Source: Trichuris trichiura (taxonomy: Eukaryota > Nematoda > Enoplea > Trichinellida > Trichuridae). From it: a stretch of 64,000 nt of DNA. Below are positions 11,627-23,424 of this stretch, piece by piece (the stretch's first letter is position 1; each line of letters begins with the position of its first letter). The position numbers were made by a program, and so were the translations under genes. The notes under the pieces were generated by a model that did not search any database, had not been told where the DNA came from, and saw nothing but the letters and a program-made list of their open reading frames with translations. Where the stretch lies: contig JBAJFE010000042.1 in the NCBI GenBank assembly GCA_037903355.1, positions 1,500,001-1,564,000 of the forward strand, given 5' to 3'.

Positions 11627-12197
11627 CTAAATGTTTTCCTCTTCTTCCGTCATGTTTTTCATGCAACGAAACTGAGCGAGTTCCACCTGGGTGAGTTTGC
11701 AGCTAATCAGTTCAGCTGCTTCTTCAGCCTTGGTTTCATCCATTAACATCGTGAATGGGTCTTCCAGGAACTGCAGTGCCTTTTCTACTATGAGCAGTAG
11801 TTCAACCGAAAGTATATTTCTTTCTTTTTCGCAGGCTGGCAAATCCTGTAAAGTAAACGCTGATCGGCGAATGCAATTGCTTCATTTGTTCTTTTACTTT
11901 GTTTTCCTCTACCAAGTCTAAGGCACGTTTGGCTGTTGCGTATAGGCTTCTGAAGGTTTCTTGGAATTTTGGAGGACATACCTTAGCCACCTTCGGAACT
12001 CTACTCATACTCGTTAGTGAAGACGTTAGCATCAGCGTCGCTTTGAAAATCATTTGCTTCAATGTATCTGAACCAGCATATTCTTCCATCTGCAAATATT
12101 GCACTAATTCTGGAAGAGTCATTTTGCTGACAGAGTCTTTCGACTGGCTTGAAGATCCAGGTAAGTTTTTTATAGCCGGTTCAGATATCTTTTCCAT
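11627..12197 (-). CDS. Small helical protein, paralogue 1
   Basis: Two exons, 12197-11898 and 11845-11627, are separated by a 52-nt intron (GTAAAAG to TTTACAG) and encode 172 residues. Exon 1 ends LDLVEENK. Exon 2 begins DLPACEKERNILSVELLLIV and the protein ends EEEENI. The protein is rich in Leu, Glu and Lys, almost certainly all-helical, with no signal peptide or membrane span, so it is likely intracellular. It shares intron position and layout with the gene at 17149-16643: compare LSVELLLIVEKALQFLED with LNVELLLSVRDGIELLEK. I do not recognise the family. An antisense frame over the same bases is open but looks random. Confidence 0.6.
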
Positions 12198-12249
12198 TTG
12201 TGGGAATGGAATTTATCCGCTCAGCTATTATTCAGTAAATAGCGTCTAA

Positions 12250-15200
12250 ACAAAAATAAAAGCACCGTTAAATCAGGAAATTGAACTGACGAATCGTCGT
12301 GCCTTAGCTTAAGCGGGTTGGTAGCAGTTAAAGAAGAACAAATTCATAAAAGTGATGCACCTGTGAAACTTAAATTTGTGTTAATTTCTTTCGTGACATC
12401 TCTCTATTACCGATAGGAGTCCTTCCAATATTTTTCCACCACTATTTCCATTGGCTGCCCCAATGGAGTGCACTTTAACTTTTCTGGGAAAATGTCCATT
12501 GCGTAAATTATGTTTTTTTCTTTAGCGTCTGTTTCAGCTTTGATACAACAAAAAATGGAACAGTGTCACTGGGTGAGAAAGCGTTGAAACAAAACGATAG
12601 GGAAAAAGTAACATTCAGCAACTTATGAAAAACATTTCTGCTGATTTGCTGAGCATTGAAGCTTTTTTCACATTTATATTGTATCGTCAAGCAAAAAAAT
12701 TTCCTTTCAGTGAAGTAACCAGAGCGCTCAAAAATCCTCTTTAACAGGCGACTGATTTTTTAAAATTTTATTGATAAGAGCTAATATTTCGATTTATAGC
12801 TTTTTCTTCATCGCATAATGTGATAGCATACTATTAAACAAAAAGCTGGAGCTTTCAGGCGATAAATGATCATTTTTCAGAAACGCATATTACTTGGAAG
12901 CTCCAGATTTCAATAAATATATTTTTGAGTTTAACAAGAAAAGGCTAAAGTGAAATTAAAGGCTACTTGAATGCTATACTATCAAAAAGGAAGAAATACC
13001 TGGACAGCCAAAATCTTCATACGGGTTTAATTTTTAAAAGAGCATGTACCTCAATGAGAAAAAAACTTTAAACGAAGTGGAAATTTAAAAGTCAAATTTC
13101 GGGTGCAGTACAGACGTCTGGATGATAGAACATGTCAAATAGTCGTAAGACGGTTGCTCTAAAATAAAGATAACCAAGAAGGCTCAGAGCTCACCCGGAG
13201 GGATGCAAAAGGAGCATGACCACGCTGTGAAGATATCTCCATGGCCAAAAGCATCTGCACTTAACGAGTACGAATTTGAGAAAATCAGAAGGGAACCATT
13301 TGACATGTTTTGTCATCCACACTTATGAACCTTACCTGAAATTCAACTTTCAGGGTCTCAGTTCATTTAGGGTCTCTTACTATTCAGAAACATATCCTTT
13401 TGAGAACTAAAACTTCTGGTCATCACTCAACAGTGTTGCCGTTCATAATTTCATCTGTTTTTGAATATTCATTATTTTAATTTTCGGTCTCATGACCGCC
13501 ACAGTCCTACAATGTGCTTTTCAAGTTTCCTTACAATAGTAAAGGGGTAGTACTGTAATCAGCATTCTGAATTTGTGATGGTTTTAAATGCTATAAAACA
13601 AAGTCTTGTCTCACTGATATCTGTAACTAAGACTGTTTTATAACAATGTAAACATCAGTCCTGTCAGTTTGATTAGCTTCTGGCTTTGATAGCATAGGGT
13701 TAAGGAGATGACTTAGCAGCGTTATGATGCGTAAGTATCAATGTTCCTATCAACGGTTTAGGCATGGACAGCCTAGATGCTTTTCCTAGAACAAGAGAAC
13801 CTCGCTGCGCAATGTAGGTCAGTAGGCTTTCACACGGCCATAGGACAAATGTTTATGCCTTCATGAACTGTTCATCTTTACTTGGTTGTTGCACTGAAAG
13901 AAACAAGAGCGTAATCTTGCATTCTCCATAGCTTTCAGGACCTTACAAGTCCCATCCTCAGTAGGAAGCAAAAAAATTAGATCATGCAGCATGATGACAA
14001 GGTACTATGATCACTTTCAGTGCATGTGCAACCATACTGTGTAATCTAACTTTACCTACGTTTTGATGAAGGCAGGCCAGGCGAAGTCAATGATGTAAGC
14101 CAACGAAATTGCAAAATACTCCTGAAGATTTTGGCAGGCAATATCCAGTGTTGAAAAGTACAGACCTAGTAAATCAAAGCAGTGGGAATTAAATGTTTCA
14201 TACCATGATGCTACATGATCTTCCTGTTGCAAAACTTCTAAATGCTATTCAAGGCTTTCAAAGCAGTTTGCATCATCTTTCCTTAATATTATTTTCTTTC
14301 AAAAGCTGTGAGGTGACCTTAAAGCTCATAGTTAAAATATGAATTCTCCAACAGCTACCAACTTGAAGCTTAAGAAAGAACGCTGCTTAAAATTTATTCA
14401 GCTACTTAAAACTGAGAAAAGCCTTTGAACTATGATTTTGATAAAAACACTAGCAACTACCTAGACAACGCAGCTATAAGCATGTTACTATTCAAAACAT
14501 GTTTATTCAATTTTCAAGGCACCCGCTGATAAGCTGAATCAGTTTTAGTAACAGAATTATGACTTAGTTGTTGTTTTAGTATCTTATTTTCTACTGCAGT
14601 GCGACTTGTGAAACTTTACGTCACTCTTCAAAACAGAACTGCGGAATTTTTGCTTGCTTTTGCAACTGGTGAGATTATTCACACAGTTGACAATGTCGTG
14701 ACGATACGAGTAGGGAATCAGTAACCTTACGGAATAAGGATATCTATTCTGTCATGACACTGCCATGTGAGGCAGCTAAATTAGTTTGACTTCAATTTAC
14801 GAGTCTTCAGAAGTGATTTATCTAAGCCAGCCAATGACTGCTAATATGATTTAATACACCTGGCTGCAACATGCATCTGTGGTACAACAGCATATTTGAT
14901 TAGTACAACTATCAAGGCATTCACTTTTTGTCCACTGCGTGAAACTATTACCATTTTATTCATTTACTAGCTATCTGTTGTTGTACTTTCTATACATTTT
15001 CCTAGTCTAAAAATAGTCTAAACGTAGTCAAAATATGTTCCATATTTATCATCTAACAGATTATTTCATAAAGATAAAAAAGGAAAATCCATGCGTGCAT
15101 TACTTTTTCATTAGCTGAAACTGAAAATAACAGAAGCTCTCCTGTTGATTAAGCCTTTTAAGCACACTGCTAACCTAAATAGGAACAATCACAATCTCTG

Positions 15201-15342
15201 TGCTGGCCTCACAGTAAACTGCGTTGATATCTTTTGCTGATGCATCTAGCCAGTTTCCATATTTCGCTTTCTGCTGTTAAAGCTACTCTCTCTAAATTTA
15301 AGCACTTACTGTACCTTCAGAAAAGTAGGTTCATTAGCAATT
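12250..15342. other. Non-coding AT-rich block
   Basis: About 3.1 kb without long frames or coherent exons. I see no terminal repeats, target duplications or RNA genes. It may include the 3' untranslated region of the minus-strand gene that ends at 15343. Confidence 0.4.
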
Positions 15343-15719
15343 TTAAAGTAGCTTACGTTCTGGCACCTTTACGACTGCAGATGAACAGAAGAAACGCTGG
15401 AGGTCTGCTTTGAACACTTCAATGTCTGAACTGCCTGCTCGTCCTGCTAGCCATTTTGTTTCTTTGCGGTAGTTAAAGAGATCCAAATGCTCGCTCACTG
15501 AAATAAGCATTCGTTGCATTGTGAAAGGAAGGGGGAATTTTTTAAAAGCAATATAGGAAAGGTGCGCTGAGCCGTCAGATTTAGTATATTCGCTCTGACG
15601 GTCTGAAGCCAAATAATCCGCTTGCTAAAAATATTGCTAGTGTTAAGTGGAACCACAGCAGCTATACTTGTTCACTGTCAAGAACGGAGACTACACATCC
15701 CTCAGTAGAGCCACTAATG
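15343..15719 (-). CDS. Unidentified protein, last two exons (weak PPP4R2-like motif)
   Basis: Exon 15719-15668 (ISGSTEGCVVSVLDSEQ) joins in phase, across a GTATAG to TTTTTAG intron, to exon 15624-15343. The latter is 94 codons including the TAA stop. The second exon reads SDGSAHLSYIAFKKF, LPFTMQRMLISVSEHLDLF and SSDIEVFKADLQRFF, and ends VPERKLL. The PFTMQRM stretch recalls the PFTIQRL signature of protein phosphatase 4 regulatory subunit 2, but the following residues match poorly. I treat that as a lead only. Earlier exons were not found between 15.75 and 16.6 kb, so the gene is incomplete here. Confidence 0.45.
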
Positions 15720-15939
15720 CTGCAAGATCAGTCGCGGAATGGTATACCGTTATTAGGCGTGTATCGATTGAAACTTTTGATCACAGAACGAAAAGTAAAT
15801 AAAGAAGTTGCGAGCATGTATACTGTAGAGCGAATAGCAAAAAAGCGCAGACGTCAGTAGTAGCCAGTGAGAAGTAGGTCAACTCTAGCGAACAGCAATG
15901 CGCTAACCCGCTGAAGTTGTCAAGTGGTTGCGCCCATAT

Positions 15940-16000
15940 AAAGCAGTATCAGCTGGTGTCGCTAGCTTAGCTGAAGCCGAAGCTAAGTTAGCAGCGTCTA
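15940..16000. repeat. Short imperfect hairpin
   Basis: GCTAGCTTAGCT and AGCTAAGTTAGC face each other across about 8 bases, with one mismatch in 12. It lies in an otherwise unassigned spacer, within a 68-codon frame with no recognisable domain. Confidence 0.4.
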
Positions 16001-16642
16001 ATGAATCTCATGAAACTCTGCGTCGCTACGTACCTGACTACGCTGTGACTGCTATGATGACGTTTGTCTACTGCGCGACCACTGTCAGCTACTATTGTCC
16101 ACTGTTTTATTTGAAGTTAAAGACTGGCATATAACTTTTGTCCATCGTGAAGTTCATGATCTAAATGTTCTCAGTTAGGGTGGCCCTTTTGCAGCTGGCA
16201 AAGCATAGTCAGTCAGTTATCCATTATCGCCTCTGAAATCATTTACACTGCATGGTCATTTGACGCCAAAAAATTTTTTTTCACATACATCTGAAAAGTA
16301 CAATTTTAAATTAAGCTGCATCAAAATTAACTCGGACACCATTTTTGCTGCTGTACTTCAAAGTTACATTATTTAAATACTGCGCAGCTCTATTGTTTGA
16401 TATGACTAAAAGGTTGGCTCCATAGATATAACACATTCTAGACAGCAAACGGATGAAGGTTAATCGATTGCTACTATCTGGCTAGCTGCGTAAAGTCCAG
16501 TCTAAAACAGGCAGCTCGAATGACTTTCTCACGCTGATAACGCAACAGAAGTCTAATGTGTATTGTTGAGCGTTTACTACCAAAAGAAGCTACCACTGAA
16601 TATTTGCAAAACTCGGTGGAACATTAGGTGCTCCATCGAATT

Positions 16643-17149
16643 TCAATGGCCGTTCATGTCACTGCTGAAATGTACCTGTGTCATTTGGACAAGGGCAATA
16701 ACATGACGCAATTTGGCAAGTGCTGTATCTAATTCATCCTGAGAAGGCAACTTTTCCAATGACTTTTCAAGGAGTTCTATGCCATCCCTCACTGACAAAA
16801 GAAGCTCTACATTTAGCATATTCTTTTTTCCTTGTGGTGCGAAAAGTTCCTGAAGTAAAATTTATGCCAAATAAATTTGAACCGTTGTTTGTTCCAATAC
16901 CTGATTGTGCTTAGTGAGCTCCATTGCCTCAAGCATTAAAGCGTACAAACTTCTGCCTACGCACTGTAAAGCCATTGACCAGCCTTCAGTCATGCCTGGT
17001 TTAAATGATGAAAGCATCAGTGCTTTTGAAATTTTTTCTCTCTCCCTAGCAATCCTTTTCAATACTGCAGGTGACTTAGCGTTGTCTGCTTCTTGAGAGT
17101 ATTTGAGCAATTCCAGAAGTGACAGTCTATCAACGAACGTTTTCTCCAT
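16643..17149 (-). CDS. Small helical protein, paralogue 2
   Basis: Exon 1 (17149-16901, 83 codons) starts MEKTFVDRLSLLELLKYSQE. A 51-nt intron (GTATTGG to CTTCAG) leads to exon 2, which reads ELFAPQGKKNMLNVELLL and runs to TGA at 16643. The predicted length is 151 residues. A donor at 16675 would allow a further exon instead. Like the gene at 12197-11627 it starts Met-Glu-Lys, has its single intron at the matching place, and is Leu/Glu/Lys-rich and helical, with no secretion signal. The two genes are about 4.5 kb apart on the same strand, so they look like an old tandem duplication with the 15343-15719 gene between them. Function unknown. Confidence 0.58.
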
Positions 17150-17289
17150 CCTAAAAGCACAAGTCATCACGTTTCTTGCAATCAGGGCATTAAACAAGTT
17201 TATATAAATAGCTGTACAAAAAGCAGAGAAAAGTAAGTTCAACGTCTGCGCGTTAAAGTCAGCGGCGCACAAACGTGATACCATTCATG

Positions 17290-19100
17290 AAGAACTGTGA
17301 CATGTATGACCTGCTTATCAATAAGTTAGAAAACTTAATCGCTACTTAATGCTCCCTGGTATTTTTAAAACATTACAATTTTAAGCAATTGCTATCGTTT
17401 GAAGTTGAAAGTGAACTTGATATAGGCTTTACGAGTTCGCTGGTCAAACGTTAATCATCAAAAAATTAAAGCGTTTTTTATTTTGACTTTGCGATTCTTA
17501 CTTAATTTTTTTATTCCATTACAAACTTAAGATTCAGTTTTCTCGAAATTATTTTAGAAATAATGCAAACCTTTTCAAAATTTTTTATGCTTAACGTGGT
17601 TTACTGTACACGCGTGAAACAGGGTCTGAAATTTTCTTATGGGCCTACCTTGCAGTCAGCGACCGGTGTTTTCAGGAATGATAGGAACTTGCTTAGCTCT
17701 GGTTGCCATCTATTCTCTGTCGAATTGACCTGTTAACTTATCATGCAGCTGCTTCGGTGCATGAAAAATATAGATTTTTTAACTTCGTATTTTTGCTGCT
17801 TTTTGTTCGCATACATTTCATGAAAGTATTTAAGCATGTCCATCCATTTCTGTGGCCATGTTACTCTTCATATACTAAACGTTATGAATACGTAGACAAC
17901 TATTCGATGAATAGATTAGACATTCCAGGCAAATAAAATTTGAAGTAAGGCTGTCTTGCGACATGCAGTCCTGGTACCTCAGTCAAAAACTACTTCCAAT
18001 TCATTGTTTTACAAATTCTAAAATGTCAATTTTTTTACGGGACGATTTTCATTTGCTTCTAGAGAACTAAAATTGAGACGCGTCTTTCAGATAAACAAGA
18101 TAAAACAACCGAATGTATGCAGTTTTGAATCATTCAGCCGTGTGAACCTTCTGCACGTAGCTTCCGGCGGTGTGTGAAATGGAAGGAAGGTTCCATAGGC
18201 TGTCTTCAGAGCTGCAAATAATTTAATAGCCATTACAGCACAATATTTTGCTGTCGCAAAGTTAGGGAAGCAAATCACAAATCCAGTCGTCAAAAATCTT
18301 TTTGTTTACTTGTAATTCGTTAAGATGACATCGACAGGGTATGATATCTACATTGAGGCACTTCTAATTCAACATTAGCTTGCTTTAGCAAATCAGGCGA
18401 TGTCAAACGCAACCGACTACTTACTGGTTGCTAAATAGGTTTAGCAGTTCACGCGTCGCTGACGTAAGAGCCCAGAGATGCATTCACTGAACGCGGTTAG
18501 TTTGGTTTTTCAGAGGAGCCGTGTAGCGAACTGAACACTGACGCGAAAACTGCTGTTTACATTGGACTTGACCGTGGGAAAGTTGCCACCTAATCAGTCG
18601 CCTCCCTGAAATCGGTGGAACAGAGCAGCATTCAAGCTAGCGTGCATAAAAATTAAATGCAGCGCTGCTCTGTCTGCCTTATGCACTAGCAAAAGGCCTG
18701 TCTGCTTGTCTAAGCCATTATTTTTACAAACGTTGTCCTATGTTCTGCTTTAGCTCAACAAAGAATTTAGCAGATCTTTTTTGTTCTCCTGGTCTCCAAT
18801 CAGACAGTGCAAGTAGTGGCATAAGAAATTGCATTGTTCTTGGTTAAAACGATGTTACTTCACTTGGACAAGAAAGTTTCTTCCCCTGCTAAATATTGTT
18901 GCTTCAGACACTTCCACTTGACTGCTGCCTGTAGCTCTTTTTGTATTCTGTAAACTGTCTTATGGTGAGTATTTTGCTCCTTACTTTGAATTCACATTTC
19001 TCCAAAACATTTACTGCTCACTTACTCATATCTTTGAACTCGAAATAAACAAGTTTTGATTTCCTGTCATAAAGCACTGTAGTAGAAATGACTTGCTGAT
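17290..19100. other. No gene recognised
   Basis: AT-rich sequence. A minus-strand frame at 18293-18087 contains KLFAALKTAYGTFLPF, which could be an exon, but no phase-matched partner was found. Confidence 0.35.
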
Positions 19101-19105
19101 GAAAT

Positions 19106-19161
19106 GCTGTAGTCCCCTTGTAGACGTAATTGAAACATTACGTCTACAAGGGGACTACAGC
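19106..19161. repeat. Perfect 25-bp hairpin
   Basis: GCTGTAGTCCCCTTGTAGAC and the next five bases (19106-19130) are followed by a 6-base spacer. The exact reverse complement then occupies 19137-19161. No target duplication was found. Confidence 0.85.
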
Positions 19162-19439
19162 GCTTTAATAAGGAAAAAGCGTACTGCCGGTTTCAAAGAT
19201 TTTTTATTCAATTTACAAATTTTGAATTGAAGCTGCACAGTAATCGCAGTTCATTGCTGAACAATAAGAATATATGCGGTCATCATAGTTCCTATCCATG
19301 CTCGGTGTTAGCTCTTGCAGGTTGTCCATACATTCTCGCTCCACGGGATGTACGGAAACGACAGACTAAATCCAAAATGCCATCTGCGACTTTGTGAAGT
19401 CAAGTGAGCTAATCTTTTTTCTGATTGATTTCACACCTT

Positions 19440-20070
19440 GTCTCCTAGGCACTCCACTCTCATACTGTAAATTTGTTTGCCATCCTGTCTTGCCCTTGTT
19501 TAAGCCTAATCCTAGACATAAGGCTTCTGTCTTGGCTTAAGATTATGTGAGGGCAAGAAATGATGAGCGGAAAGTTCTCCAGCAAAAGCACAAGAATAAG
19601 GACATGCTTACGAGAAAGGAACTTGCGCTTCTCAGACAGCTGACCAATTAAGAGAATAAAAGTTTATCGTATCTTTAACGGGACACATTCCATAAAAATA
19701 AACAGATTAAACATAAAAACCTACAGTCCCGCATCAAGAAGCTACATCTACAAGTTTTATTGTTAAGAGAAATCAAAGATCTTGTCTCTTAACCGGTCAG
19801 CTGTCTGGGAAATGCAGGTTCCTTTCTCACAGGCATGTCCTTACCTTGTTGTGCCTTTACTAGAGAGCTTTCTGCTCACCACTTCTTGTCCTTACATAAA
19901 CGTAAGCCAAGACATAAGCCTTATGTTTAAGCTTAGGCTTAAATAAAGGCAAGGCCGGACAGCAAGCAAATTTACATTATGAGAGTGAAGGAGAGAAAAC
20001 GTTTATTGTATTTTTAATGGGACACATTCCGTAAAAAGAAACAGTAAAACTTTTATCTAAAAGTTGTTAG
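19440..20070. mobile_element. Inverted array of Penelope-type 3' ends
   Basis: A stretch at about 19447-19640 is mirrored, at roughly 80 percent identity by eye, by 19790-19985. Both contain ACATAAGGCTT, GCCTAA and GACAGCTGACC. Between them, and again to the right, are the PLE terminal motifs ACGGGACACATTCC (about 19678) and ATGGGACACATTCCG (about 20018). No hammerhead-like core or coding frame is visible. Boundaries are approximate. Confidence 0.6.
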
Positions 20071-20827
20071 TATGCAATACTTTCTCTAAAAATTTGACAA
20101 CTATGGCTGCAGTTTATGGGACGTGCTGATTATTTGTTTTGCAAAACTTCTTCCCAAAGTCAGCTCATTAAAAGGTTTTATGAAAGATGAGTGACATAAA
20201 GATGTTGTTTGTTGACTGAACATTCAGCTTGCTTTTGTATCTTAAGGCATCATTAAGGTAGCTTTTTAGGGGCTACAATGCTTGCCGAAAGGTGTCAATT
20301 CTAGTCTGGTGCTTGTTCTTACTAGAAACATACGCGGTAAGGGCAACTCCGCGTTGGCTATCCCGCTCAACATCTCTGGGTATTTTTCATCTCATTTTTC
20401 TGTGCCAACTTTTTCGATTCTTTCCGTTCAGCCATTATGTAAACTGTAACCGTTTTGGTAGCTACTGCTGCGTATATTACTGCGTAAGCCGGACCAGCTT
20501 TACTCGCGAAGACACGTTAAGGTTATCTGACGCACAGCTATAGCAAAGCGAATGAATAGAGCTGAGCTCGGCGCAAACGAATACAATTAGGCTCGATTCG
20601 TCATATTTTGCTCAATGGGCGAATGCTGCCAACGCGTAGGTGGGAGGTTATGTAATTGAGGAAACGCGCAAGCTGCGCCGGCAAGCATGAAAAAAGCATC
20701 TCAAAGCGACAGAATCGGTTCTGTTATCAGGAATCTCCAATGCGCGGTAATGAAACACTTCGCTATGTTAAGTAATAGCACATTGAGGCACTGACGGTTA
20801 ACAGCTCCTAGCGACTGACACAAGGCA

Positions 20828-21041
20828 AACTGAAGTGGTCAACTTATGGAGAGAAAACTAGCATTGCGTCCATATACCACGTCACGGCTAAAGCGGTCAA
20901 ATTCCCACTTACGGAAGTGGTCAATGTATAGAAGCTGTCCTTGCGCTTATTAACGCGCGGACAAATCAACTGGCCAAAATTCGGTCAACTTTGGAAGGCG
21001 GCCGACATACAGGGGTGGTCAACTTCGGGAGTTTTACTGTA
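20828..21041. mobile_element. pogo/Tigger-type MITE fragment
   Basis: The right end reads GGTGGTCAACTTCGGGAG followed by TTTTACTG and TA. It is the counterpart of the complete MITE at 40184-40369. Internal strings such as AAATTCGGTCAACTTTGG are shared in kind. The matching left terminus is missing. Confidence 0.5.
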
Positions 21042-21329
21042 TACAGTCGGCTCTCGTTATCCGCGGGTTTTATACAACGCGGTTTGTCCTGCTTGAAATA
21101 GTGACGTCCACGTTTAAACGCCAGTATACGAGATAAAGCCTAGAACAGTTAGTGGTTGCTGGAAACGGTTGTGGGGAGGACGCAGTCAGTGAATGTAAGG
21201 AATTACGTGCCATCGATGAGGAGTTCATGGACATAGTGAATGTTGCGAAAAAGTTGGGAGGTGAGGGTTTCTCGACATAATAGAAGACGATATCAGAGAG
21301 CGCATAGAAAATTGTGGAAAACAGTTCAC

Positions 21330-21660
21330 CAACGAGGAACTCGAGGAACTGATGCAATCACCTACGGGCAGCGACGACGACGACGACGTTATGGAAGATA
21401 CAGGACCTTAAACACCCTCAGATTGAACGCTGCAAAAGCTTGCCAGTTTTTTCCAGCAAGCGCAGGTCCTAAAGGATATGGTTGCTGAATACGTCCCATC
21501 CACGGAACGTGACATCATGGTTACAAGAGGAATAACGGCTTCGTTGAAGCCGCTACAAGATTTATTCAATAAAGCGAAGAAAAGGGAGAGACAGCTCCCT
21601 ATAACAATGTTTTTAAATAAAGCTCCAGCAGCTGCAGAGTTTAAAATTGTAAGGCGAGAA
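21330..21660 (+). pseudogene. Tigger-type transposase C-terminal remnant
   Basis: Frames broken by stops read SPTGSDDDDDVMEDTGP, then SFFQQAQVLKDMV-type sequence. From 21478 they read MVAEYVPSTERDIMVTRGI, ITASLKPLQDLFNKAKK and PITMFLNKAP. An acidic linker followed by SLKP-x-x-x-LF and a final TMF-like motif is typical of Tigger/jerky transposase tails. The DNA-binding and DDE catalytic regions are absent. Confidence 0.6.
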
Positions 21661-21896
21661 GTTTTGCTACCAACAAGTTCAAGAAACCGTAGGACTGGCC
21701 GGTCTCCAGGGGATCTGCGCCCACCTACAGAAAGTTGGTAAATTGATTCCTGGCGTGCCAAACGTTTGTGCCGCAGGCGTTTTGCTCTATGCGGATGTGT
21801 TCTGTATGATGTTCACTATTTCTGCTTAAGTGCGCCTATGAATTTTATATTTCCCCTGCTCTGTACCCATTCTGCGCACCAGTACATCGCTTAGCT

Positions 21897-22636
21897 CAGG
21901 GGTGGGGAACGTCCGGCCCGTGGGCCGGATACCGCCCGCGAGGCCATTCCATCTAGCCCGCGAGAGCATTTTCCGCCCACGCGCAGGGGCAACCGCACAT
22001 GGATACGAGATTCAGTGAAATGTGATTGTGGGAGGTTATTTTTCATAATGCGATAAACGTATTGTATGTGAACCCTAGTACAAAAATAAATCTTGCGTAA
22101 CAAGCAGGGAGCTTCAGGCTGGCTCTGAAGACTGCGTTGCTGACAGCTCTCCGTCGAGAAACCGACATTGTTAGTTGTCGGTGACAAGCAGTAGGCGCTA
22201 CTATAGTGTGTGCGCGCGTAAGTAGTGCGGACCATTGCTTTGTTCGAGATAACGACTGTCCAGCTTGCTAGAGCACTTCTGCTTTTTTGCTCTCAGTAGT
22301 CACTGGCATCGTTCTCGCCTTCTCCTGCTATCGTTCTCAACGGTTTGCGCCGGCCGCCTGTCCTTTACGTTTTCGAAGTACAAAAAAGTTATTTCGTTCT
22401 CTGTAGTTGCGCTTATGTTCTTGACAGCTGGGTTGCAGAATTGTCTCAAAATTTAGCCTTTTATCTCGGAGTTTCCTCACCAGGGAAAAGCAGTTCCAAG
22501 CATCCATTAGGGGGGACTTAATAAGCATACGTGCAAATAAAGCCGACTGTTTTTGGTTTAAGCATGCTATACGGCCCGCGAACAGTCTTATAAACGTCTA
22601 AATGGCCCGCGGCACCAAAAAGGTTCCCCACCCCTG
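21897..22636. mobile_element. Non-autonomous hAT element nested in Tigger
   Basis: The ends are CAGGGGTGGGGAACGTCCGG and the inverse TTCCCCACCCCTG. A perfect 8-bp duplication GCTTAGCT flanks it (21889-21896 and 22637-22644). Subterminal GGCCCG repeats are typical of this hAT group. It is 740 bp with no transposase frame. The intact duplication shows it inserted after the surrounding Tigger copy. Confidence 0.9.
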
Positions 22637-23424
22637 GCTTAGCTCATTAAAGCAAGGTGATTCCCAGGCGTTTAAAGAAAGAGCATCTTTGTAACTGCGG
22701 CGCTACCTTCCATGCTTCGTTAAAAAAGAATTTATTCGATACTCCGAACGATACATGACAAAACGAACCACGCAGAAAAGAGAGAGAGAAAGAGAAGCAA
22801 CAACACAACACAAGCGCAGTAGTCCGCTCGCTAGTCACGCACGATAGCAATGCTTTCTGTTGCAGCAACCTGCGCTCTCGCCAAACACTGCTCTCGCCCT
22901 ACGCGGAAACGCGCCCCCACGTTGCGCTTGTCTGTTCCTTTTTATCTCGCTGGAAGATAGAAACACAGTGCGCTCCGGTGCGATGAGCTGTCACGTAGCG
23001 TACATTGCCGAAGGGGACCACTTGTATTTCCGCACATCAAGTAGAAGAATGACAAAATCCACGGCCAACCGGTGACCTGCCTCGTAACCGCCGTGGCCAC
23101 AAGAACACCTGTTTATTACAATCTTACTCTCATCCTTTCTTGTATCTAACAGCATGGACTCTGATGGCTGGCCTCATTGGACAAGTGCGGTCTCACTGAT
23201 GTCCTTATCTCGTAGCTAGATTTTGTAGGTACCAAGCTTCGGAGGATCACTAGGTATGTTAACCGTTCCGGAAGGAATGCAAGGGGCCAGGACGAGATAC
23301 GCGGCTAGAATATAAGCTATTTGCCCTTTTCATAGGATATCTTCTATGACGCGGATTCAGCTTAACGCGGTGAAACGCTGAAAATTTTGGACGAATTAAC
23401 CGCGGATAACGAGGGCCGACTGTA

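Larger units (their letters stand above)
21044..23422 (+). mobile_element. Tigger/pogo-class DNA transposon with nested hAT
   Basis: The terminal inverted repeats are CAGTCGGCTCTCGTTATCCG at the left and its near-perfect inverse ending GAGGGCCGACTG at the right. Both are flanked by TA (21042-21043 and 23423-23424), the target site of the Tc1/mariner-pogo superfamily. Without the 740-bp hAT insertion it is about 1.6 kb. Only the C-terminal part of a transposase remains, so it is internally deleted and inactive. Confidence 0.85.

Noticed and set aside
11899..12249. Plus-strand frame of 116 codons with a GTAAGT inside
   Set aside because: The minus strand carries a two-exon gene with a paralogue at 16643-17149; the plus frame has no relative.
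15928..16134. 68-codon plus-strand frame
   Set aside because: It contains an Ala-rich stretch from a hairpin and has no signal, domain or conserved partner.
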